The translations under genes were made by a program, and so were the position numbers. A DNA stretch of 45,739 nt from Thermoanaerobaculia bacterium (lineage in GTDB: Bacteria > Acidobacteriota > Thermoanaerobaculia > Multivoradales > JAHEKO01), in assembly GCA_945787575.1 (NCBI GenBank), contig CALZKB010000017.1, positions 1 through 45,739 on the forward strand. Direction: 5' to 3'. A model generated the notes under the pieces. That model was not told the DNA's origin. It searched no databases and saw nothing but the letters and a program-made list of their open reading frames with translations. Of the stretch, positions 39,947 through 45,739 are shown piece after piece; within the stretch, counting starts at the first letter, position 1; every line of letters starts with the position of its first letter.

Positions 39947-42900
39947 ATGCCGCGCCTGACGAGAATCTGTGCCTTTGCTCTCCTTGTCGTCACCTATCAT
40001 CCGTTCGCCGAGGCCGCCTCGGTCGCGGGTGAGGGCATCGACGCCCAACTGAAGGAAGGGCTCCAATACCGCAACGTCGGTCCTCATCGTGGCGGGCGCT
40101 CGACCGCCGTGGCCGGGATTCGGAGCGAGCCCTTCACCTTCTACATGGGAACGACCGGCGGCGGGGTGTGGAAATCGGTCAACGCCGGCACCACGTGGGA
40201 GAACGTCTCGGACGGAGCGTTCGGTGCGGCATCGATCGGCGCAGTCGTCGTCGCCCCTTCCGATCCGAACGTCGTCTACGTCGGCACCGGGTCGGGCTGT
40301 CCCCGCGGCAACATCATGAATGGCGACGGCGTCTACCGCTCGACCGACGCAGGGCGCAGCTGGACTCACGCGGGACTGCCAAATGCCGGCCTGATTCCGC
40401 GAATGGTCGTCGATCCGCGCGATCCCGACGTGGTGTTCGCGGCCGTCCTCGGCGACATCTTCGAGCCGTCGCAAGAGCGCGGTGTCTATCGTTCCCACGA
40501 TGGTGGCGCGACCTGGGAAGCGGTTCATCAGATCTCGGAGCGAACCGGCGCCGTGGATCTCGTGATGAACCCCGACAACCCCCGCGAGCTCTACGCCGCG
40601 ATGTGGACCGCCGAGCGCAAGCCGTGGACTCTGATCGACGGCTCAGACGAGGGCGGCGTGTGGAAGTCGACCGACGGCGGCGACAGCTGGCAACAGCTGA
40701 CCGAAGGTCTTCCTTCCGGTCCCCTGGGTCGGATCGGACTTGCCCTCTCACCGGCACGGCCCCAGCGGGTCTGGGCTCAGCTGACCACCCCTGACGACGC
40801 GGGAGGTCTCTTCCGCAGCGACGACGCCGGCAAGAGCTGGCAGCGAGTCAACGCCGAGCGCAAGATCCAGGTGCGAGCCTGGTACTACGCCCACCTCGAG
40901 GCCGACCCCCGGGATCCCGACACCGTCTACTCGATCGGGCTCCGTTTCTGGCGCTCCGTCGATGGCGGTGAGACTTTCACCCGGGTGCGAACGCCACACG
41001 GCGACAACCACGCTCTCTGGATCAACCCAGACGACCCGGAGATCATGATCGAGGCCAACGACGGCGGAGCGAACGTCTCTCTCGACGGCGGCGCGACCTG
41101 GTCCTCGCTCTACAACCAACCGACCGCCGAGATCTATCGGCTGGTGGTCGACGATGACTTTCCATACCGCCTCTACGGAGCGCAGCAGGACAACAGCTCG
41201 ATCGGCGTCCCGGCGTGGAGCGCGGGCGGTATCTCGCCCAAGCAGGAATGGTGGAGGCCGGGCGGCGGTGAGAGCGGCGACATCGCGGTTCATCCAGAGC
41301 GACCGGAGATCATCTACAGCGGCAACTACATCGGCCTGATCGAGCGTTGGGATCGCGCCACCGACGAGCGGCGAGGAGTCATGGTCTACCCGGAGCTCGC
41401 CGACGGTGTGCCGCCGCGCGACCTGACCTACCGCTTCCAGTGGAACGCGCCGATTCGACTCTCGCCGCACGACCCGGACACCCTCTACCAGACCTCGCAC
41501 CGGGTCCATCGCTCGCGCGACGGCGGGCAGACCTGGGAGACGATTTCGGGAGACCTGACCTTCGACGACGAGTCCAAGCAGGAGCTTCCCGGCGGGCCGA
41601 TTCAACAAGACGACACCGGCGTCGAGGTCTACGCGACGATCTTCGCCTTCGAGGAGTCGCCATTACAGCCCGGACTGCTGTGGGCCGGGAGCGACGACGG
41701 CCGCCTGCATCTCTCGCGCGACGACGGCGCAAGCTGGGAAGAGACAACTCCGCCGGGACTCGCTCCGGACAGCACGATCAACACCATCGAGCTCTCGGCT
41801 CACGATCCTGGGCGCGCCTTTCTGGCGATCCATCGCTATCGGGTCGGCGACGATCGCCCCTACGTGCTGCGTACCGACGACTACGGCGCGACGTGGACCT
41901 CGCTTGCCGACGATCTGCCCGCCGACGAGCCGGTGAGAGTGGTTCGTGAAGACCCGGAACGACGCGGCCTGCTCTTCGCCGGTACCGACAAGGGGGTGAG
42001 AGTCTCGTGGGACGACGGAGCGTCCTGGCAAGCGCTCGATCTCAACCTGCCTGTCGTGCAGGTCTCCGATCTGGCGGTCGGGCACGGCGATCTGGTGCTC
42101 GCCACTCACGGGCGCTCGTTCTGGGTTCTCGACACGATCGCGCCGCTGCGCCAGATGGACGACGCAATCGCCGATTCCGAGGTGCACCTGTTCGCTCCTC
42201 CGCCGACACCTCGGGTCGATTCGAGCGGTGGCTTCAGCGAAGGGCCGGAGCCCGACGCCCGCGGCACCGGCGCCTTTCTCGACTTCTTGCTCGGCGAGGA
42301 GAGGTTCGCCTCAGCCCCGGACGACGAGGTGTTGGGCTCGCTCTCCGTTCTCGACCGGGAGGGCTCGGTGGTGCGCGAGTATGCGCTCGCCAAGGCCGAC
42401 GACGTCGAGGATGACGCCGAGGTCGTCCACCCGGGCCTTAACCGTCTGCAGTGGGACTTCGAGAGCGCCGAGCCGGAGCTGCTCGACGGCACCTTCATGT
42501 CGCTCGGCTACACCGGGGGGACCCCGATGCCACCCGGGCTTTACACGATCGTCCTCGAAATCGGTGACGACGAGCATCGCGCTTTTCTCGAGCTCCGACC
42601 GGATCCACGCCTGACGTCCACCCCCGAGGACTATCGCGCCGGCTACGAGCTGGCCGTCGCGGCCCGCGATCGAATGGTCGAGATCCACACCGTGATCCGC
42701 CGCCTCCGCTCGGTGCGGGAACAGGTGACCTCACTCGAGGAGCGGTTGACCGCGGCGGGCTCCGAGGTGCAGATCGCCGCCGCGGTGAACGCCCTGCGCG
42801 AGAAGCTCTCGGCACTCGAAGACGAGCTCATTCAGCATCGCAACAAGGCCCCCCAGGACGCCCTCAATTTCCCGCCCCGGCTCGACAACCAGTACTCCTT

Positions 42901-43087
42901 TCTCTACGGTGAGCTCAGCGGCCTCGTGGGGCGGCCCAATAGCGGCGCCTACCAACGCATGGAGGATCTCGATCGGATCTGGGAGCCGCTCAAGCAGCGT
43001 TGGCAGGCGATCCTCGACGAAGATCTGGCGGCGATCATGCGAACTCTCGCGGAAGCCGGCACGCCGGCGGTCTTGGTTCCGAACTAA
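39947..43087 (+). CDS. Exported sortilin/VPS10-like beta-propeller hydrolase-type protein
   Basis: The 1046-residue protein has a signal peptide (LTRICAFALLVVTYHPFAEA) and a large BNR/VPS10-like propeller region. Asp-box repeats recur: GVWKSVNAGTTWENV, GVYRSTDAGRSWTH, GVYRSHDGGATWEAV, GVWKSTDGGDSWQQL, LHLSRDDGASWEE. The C-terminal part (from about residue 880) is helical with coiled-coil-like stretches (RRLRSVREQVTSLEERLTAA). This is the 'glycosyl hydrolase/sortilin' type common in Acidobacteriota. ATG at 39947 follows GAGGAG by 6 bases. The frame extends upstream to 39755, overlapping the B3/B4 gene, and is rejected. Enzymatic activity is not established for the family. Confidence 0.87.
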   Translation: MPRLTRICAFALLVVTYHPFAEAASVAGEGIDAQLKEGLQYRNVGPHRGGRSTAVAGIRSEPFTFYMGTTGGGVWKSVNAGTTWENVSDGAFGAASIGAVVVAPSDPNVVYVGTGSGCPRGNIMNGDGVYRSTDAGRSWTHAGLPNAGLIPRMVVDPRDPDVVFAAVLGDIFEPSQERGVYRSHDGGATWEAVHQISERTGAVDLVMNPDNPRELYAAMWTAERKPWTLIDGSDEGGVWKSTDGGDSWQQLTEGLPSGPLGRIGLALSPARPQRVWAQLTTPDDAGGLFRSDDAGKSWQRVNAERKIQVRAWYYAHLEADPRDPDTVYSIGLRFWRSVDGGETFTRVRTPHGDNHALWINPDDPEIMIEANDGGANVSLDGGATWSSLYNQPTAEIYRLVVDDDFPYRLYGAQQDNSSIGVPAWSAGGISPKQEWWRPGGGESGDIAVHPERPEIIYSGNYIGLIERWDRATDERRGVMVYPELADGVPPRDLTYRFQWNAPIRLSPHDPDTLYQTSHRVHRSRDGGQTWETISGDLTFDDESKQELPGGPIQQDDTGVEVYATIFAFEESPLQPGLLWAGSDDGRLHLSRDDGASWEETTPPGLAPDSTINTIELSAHDPGRAFLAIHRYRVGDDRPYVLRTDDYGATWTSLADDLPADEPVRVVREDPERRGLLFAGTDKGVRVSWDDGASWQALDLNLPVVQVSDLAVGHGDLVLATHGRSFWVLDTIAPLRQMDDAIADSEVHLFAPPPTPRVDSSGGFSEGPEPDARGTGAFLDFLLGEERFASAPDDEVLGSLSVLDREGSVVREYALAKADDVEDDAEVVHPGLNRLQWDFESAEPELLDGTFMSLGYTGGTPMPPGLYTIVLEIGDDEHRAFLELRPDPRLTSTPEDYRAGYELAVAARDRMVEIHTVIRRLRSVREQVTSLEERLTAAGSEVQIAAAVNALREKLSALEDELIQHRNKAPQDALNFPPRLDNQYSFLYGELSGLVGRPNSGAYQRMEDLDRIWEPLKQRWQAILDEDLAAIMRTLAEAGTPAVLVPN

Positions 43088-43189
43088 TCGAGCCTGACCA
43101 CGTAGTACGAGAGAGTGCTGACAGCCCAGGGGGCTCTCGCCGAGCGGGAACCTCAACCGCTCAGCAACTGATGAGCGCCCGTGAGCGAC

Positions 43190-43267
43190 GGCGAGAGAGC
43201 CGCGCGTCGCCGGTCCAAACAACGATTACGCGCGAGCGTCCCCCTGGGGGTCAGCGGCTCTCTCGCC
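43190..43267. repeat. 13-bp inverted repeat flanking part of repeat copy B
   Basis: GGCGAGAGAGCCG (43190-43202) and CGGCTCTCTCGCC (43255-43267) are perfect inverted copies with a 52-base spacer. The right arm is the internal stem segment of repeat copy B, so two alternative pairings are possible. Confidence 0.5.
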
Positions 43268-43323
43268 GCCAGGGCCGACCATCAGGGAGCGAAGACCCAA
43301 AGAACCGAGGGCACGGGTCCCCC
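43240..43323. repeat. 84-bp structured repeat, copy B
   Basis: Same element as at 21898-21981, with about nine differences. CCCCC/GGGGG ends, GGGTC/GACCC and GCTCTCT/AGGGAGC stems are kept. The last hairpin is weaker (ACCG...CGGGT). It starts 25 bases downstream of the stop of the minus-strand cupin gene, a position almost identical to copy A relative to its gene. Confidence 0.75.
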
Positions 43324-43348
43324 GGGGAACGTTTTCGAGCGAGCCGCA

Positions 43349-43735
43349 TCAACAGCTGTCTTCGAGGATCTCCAACCGGTCCGCCGCGCACGGCACCATG
43401 CAGAGGAACTCGAACGGCGCCTCGAGCACCTCGTAGGAGTGCGGCAGGCCGGCGGGGATGTAGAGGACGTCACCGGCTTCGACCTCCCGGATCTCGTCGC
43501 CGAGCGCAAGGCGGCCGCGACCGCTAAGGACGTACTGTTCATGCTCGACCTGGTTGGTGTGTAGCGGCATGCCTCCGCCCGCGCCCATGATGAAACGGCG
43601 CATCTCGAAGTTGGGGGCGCCGTCGGCGTCGCCGACCAGCAGCTGCATCTCGGTGGCGGTGCCGGCGGCGACCGGCGTGGCGGCGACCGCGGCCGTTCTC
43701 TTGACGACGGCTCGGGCCTTGGGGGTTCGGCTCAT
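43349..43735 (-). CDS. Cupin-domain protein
   Basis: A 128-residue single-domain cupin with an N-terminal Ala/Thr-rich region and motifs GMPLHTNQVEHEQYVLSGRG (metal ligands His, His, Glu) and VEAGDVLYIPAGLPHSYE (second histidine). GAGGAG precedes the ATG at 43735. Resembles small stress or metabolic sensor cupins (quercetinase-like); substrate unknown. It is divergent from the flavoprotein gene with 109 bases between the starts. Confidence 0.87.
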   Translation of the reverse strand: MSRTPKARAVVKRTAAVAATPVAAGTATEMQLLVGDADGAPNFEMRRFIMGAGGGMPLHTNQVEHEQYVLSGRGRLALGDEIREVEAGDVLYIPAGLPHSYEVLEAPFEFLCMVPCAADRLEILEDSC

Positions 43736-43844
43736 GATGGCTCCTCACGGGTCTCCGGCGAGGCCGGTCACGAGATCGTAGCGCACGCCTTTCGTGTCAT
43801 CATCGGAGGATCTCTCGGCCCGTCGTTCGCGGCTCCACTTGCTC

Positions 43845-45059
43845 ATGCCTCAGGATCGAATCATCGTTGTCGGCGCGGGAGTCTATGGCCTCGCCGCCGC
43901 TCTCGAGCTGAGTCGCCGGGGCTATCGGGTCGTTGTCTTCGAGGCGGGCGAGATCCCCAATCCGTTGGCCGGCGGCACCGACATCAGCAAGGTCTGCCGG
44001 CTCGAGTACGGAGGGGACGAGGCCTACATGGCTTGGATGGAGTCGGCGCGTGAAGGTTGGCTCGAGTGGAACGCCGAGTGGAGCGCGGCCGGCGAGCCGG
44101 AGCTCTACCATGAGACCGGGGTGTTGATGGTGAGCCTCGGCGCCATGGAGCCGGGAGGCTTCGAGTACGAGAGTTTCCGGATGCTCGAGAGCCGGGGACA
44201 TCGGCCTGAGAGGCTCGGTGGCGACGCTCTCGCCCAACGCTTCCCGGCGTGGAGCCCGCAATTCGCCGACGGCTTCTACCATGCGAAGGGAGGTTGGGCG
44301 GAGAGCGGCAAGGTCGTGGAGGCTCTCGCACGCTGGGCGGTAGAGAGGGGGGTCGCGCTCCACGACCGGCAGCCGGTCGAGAGGTTGATCGAGTCGAACG
44401 ACCGACTGCTGGGCGTGGTTACCACCGACGGTGGCGAGTGGAGAGCCGAAGGGGTCGTGGTCGCCGCCGGATCCTGGACCGGAGAGCTGCTCCCCGAGCT
44501 TGCCCCGTCGTTGGAGCGTTCGTACCACCCGGTCTGGCATCTGCGTCCAGCCGACCCGACGCCGTTTTACTCGAGCCACTTCCCGGTGTTCACTGCCGAC
44601 GTCAACCGGACCGGCTTCTACGGCTTTCCGTTCAATAGCGAGGCGGGGGTCGTCAAGGTGGCTCACCACGGTCTCGCCGCGGAGCCCCCTCCGAGCGGCG
44701 AGCTGATCGTGAGCGACGAGCTGACGGCTCGTTTTCGCGCGTTCCTATCGGGGCGGATACCTGCACTCGCCGACGCCGAGGTGGTCTACACGCGGCTCTG
44801 TCCGTACTGCGACACCCAGGACGAGGACTTCTGGATCGCCGCCGATCCGCAGCTCCGAGGTCTGACGGTCGCGAGCGGCGGTAGCGGCCACGGTTTCAAG
44901 TTCACCCCCGTCCTCGGTGAAGTGATCGCTGCCGCTGTCGAGGGAGCCGCTCACCCGCTGCTCGAGAAATTCCGGTGGCGCCCTGAATTGCGCCTGGACC
45001 ATGGCCTCGAAGCGTCCCGTTGCCACGGTGCAGGAGAGATCGGTCTGAATCGCGTATAG
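43845..45059 (+). CDS. Sarcosine oxidase/N-methyltryptophan oxidase-like FAD-dependent amine oxidase
   Basis: The 404-residue product has an N-terminal FAD-binding Rossmann motif (IIVVGAGVYGLAAALELSRR), an EAG strand end, and a C-terminal glycine-rich VASGGSGHGFKFTPVLGEVI segment. TRLCPYCDTQDEDFWI contains the cysteine that in monomeric sarcosine oxidase is covalently linked to FAD. The ATG at 43845 begins the Rossmann fold; the upstream extension to 43794 is not conserved. Oxidises a secondary amine or amino acid, most likely an N-methyl amino acid; substrate uncertain. Confidence 0.88.
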   Translation: MPQDRIIVVGAGVYGLAAALELSRRGYRVVVFEAGEIPNPLAGGTDISKVCRLEYGGDEAYMAWMESAREGWLEWNAEWSAAGEPELYHETGVLMVSLGAMEPGGFEYESFRMLESRGHRPERLGGDALAQRFPAWSPQFADGFYHAKGGWAESGKVVEALARWAVERGVALHDRQPVERLIESNDRLLGVVTTDGGEWRAEGVVVAAGSWTGELLPELAPSLERSYHPVWHLRPADPTPFYSSHFPVFTADVNRTGFYGFPFNSEAGVVKVAHHGLAAEPPPSGELIVSDELTARFRAFLSGRIPALADAEVVYTRLCPYCDTQDEDFWIAADPQLRGLTVASGGSGHGFKFTPVLGEVIAAAVEGAAHPLLEKFRWRPELRLDHGLEASRCHGAGEIGLNRV

Positions 45060-45186
45060 GAGCAAAGAGGGAATGAGAATGAATCGCCTGCCGATCATCG
45101 CCGCGGTCGAGTCGATCGCATCATGCCCGCTTCTCCTCGAAGGGGCCGGCGACGGCGGCGGCCGGAGAGGGGAGGGGTAGCAGCTG

Positions 45187-45739
45187 GTGCCGGAAACGCT
45201 ACACGAGGCGGTTCGCCGGGTCTGGGGATTCTCCGAGCTCCTGCCGCTGCAGGACGAGGCGATGAAGGCGGTGCTCGCCGGGCGTGACAGCTTGCTGGTA
45301 GTGCCGACCGGCGGCGGCAAGTCGCTTTGCTACCAGGCGCCGGCGGTCGTCACCGAAGGTCTCGCCGTCGTCGTCTCACCGCTCATCTCCCTGATGAAGG
45401 ACCAGGTCGACGCACTGGTGGCTAACGGGGTCGCGGCAGCCGCCTACAACTCGAGCCTGAACGCCGGGCAGCAACGAGCGATCGAAGAGGCGCTGGAGCG
45501 CGGCGAGCTCGAGCTGCTCTACGTCGCTCCGGAGCGGTTGGCGGGGGACAACGCGGCGAGCTTCCTCGACCTGCTCGAACGCGCCGACGTCGCTTTCTTC
45601 GCCGTCGACGAGGCTCACTGCATCAGCCAGTGGGGCCACGCATTTCGGCCGGAGTACCGCCTGCTGGCCGGGCTTCGCTCGCGGTTTCCGCGCGCCTCGA
45701 TGCACGGCTACACGGCGACCGCCACACCGCGGGTGCGCC
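45187..45739 (+). CDS. recQ: ATP-dependent DNA helicase RecQ, 5' part (runs off the window)
   Basis: The first 184 residues show RecQ features: WGFSELLPLQDEAMKAVLAG (Q-motif/0), Walker A VVPTGGGKSLCYQAPA, VVSPLISLMKDQVDALVANG, and the Walker B DEAHCISQWGHAFRPEYR, characteristic of RecQ (DEAH with the aromatic-rich loop). GTG at 45187 has GGAGGGG before it. The protein unwinds DNA in recombination and repair. The rest lies outside the window. Confidence 0.95.
   Translation, partial: MPETLHEAVRRVWGFSELLPLQDEAMKAVLAGRDSLLVVPTGGGKSLCYQAPAVVTEGLAVVVSPLISLMKDQVDALVANGVAAAAYNSSLNAGQQRAIEEALERGELELLYVAPERLAGDNAASFLDLLERADVAFFAVDEAHCISQWGHAFRPEYRLLAGLRSRFPRASMHGYTATATPRVR

Noticed and set aside
45073-45180. 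35-codon frame between the flavoprotein gene and recQ
   Set aside because: It has AGAGG before the ATG but turns into Gly/Arg low-complexity at its end, which is also the recQ ribosome-binding region. Not convincing as a gene.

Overview
This is a GC-rich window of about 45.7 kb with short intergenic gaps and frequent 4-base start/stop overlaps. Exported proteins with beta-barrel or lipoprotein features, M13 and YpfJ-type metallopeptidases, a sortilin-like beta-propeller hydrolase, an Npt-type transporter with HEAT repeats and a sigma-54 type promoter all point to a diderm bacterium. An acidobacterium (Thermoanaerobaculia-like) is the best guess, from gene content only. No rRNA, tRNA, CRISPR array or intact transposase gene is visible.

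Layout. 1-2345: C-terminus of an unknown gene and a GT-C glycosyltransferase-like membrane protein. 2433-4520 (-): ricT, an Hfq-like gene and pdxA, overlapping. 4768-7967 (-): ispH, pta, purD. 8175-8882 (+): beta-barrel protein behind a -24/-12 promoter. 8933-11800 (-): four overlapping genes (small membrane protein, PhzF, HAD hydrolase, PAP2 phosphatase). 11832-12302 (-): ParD/ParE-like toxin-antitoxin pair with a palindromic operator. 12439-19617 (+): a DUF2207-like gene split by an in-frame amber codon, a frameshifted nucleotide-transporter-like/HEAT gene, a cyclic-nucleotide-binding domain protein, and an exported metallophosphatase fused to a kinase-like domain, closed by a strong terminator. 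19649-22903 (-): two zinc metallopeptidases. 22965-24940 (+): esterase, cupin and membrane protein. 25033-27929 (-): two secreted proteins. 28109-28292: a 184-bp palindromic element. 28372-30370 (+): WG-repeat protein, beta-carbonic anhydrase, a decayed beta-propeller fragment and a membrane protein.

30473-35353 (+) is the most unusual region. Four consecutive genes encode soluble acidic coiled-coil proteins of about 300 residues each. They are followed immediately by a protein with an AHH-type (HNH/EndoVII fold) nuclease signature, then by a 169-residue protein that shares the N-terminal pattern M-x2-K-x-L-[DE]-x-[LI]-x2-L-[ST]-W with the nuclease. I read this as a candidate polymorphic-toxin or effector locus in which the coiled-coil proteins could form a scaffold or delivery assembly. 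That function is inference.

35458-45739: a membrane protein fused to a conserved extracytoplasmic domain, DUF1697, a TIR-like N-terminal fragment, an ATP-grasp enzyme, a GNAT acetyltransferase, a small lipoprotein, a B3/B4-domain protein, a large sortilin-like propeller protein, a cupin, a sarcosine-oxidase-like flavoprotein and the start of recQ. Two copies of an 84-bp structured repeat lie just 3' of minus-strand genes (21898-21981 and 43240-43323). Several genes look broken (amber codon, frameshift, truncation, relics). Real gene decay and assembly error cannot be separated from this sequence alone.
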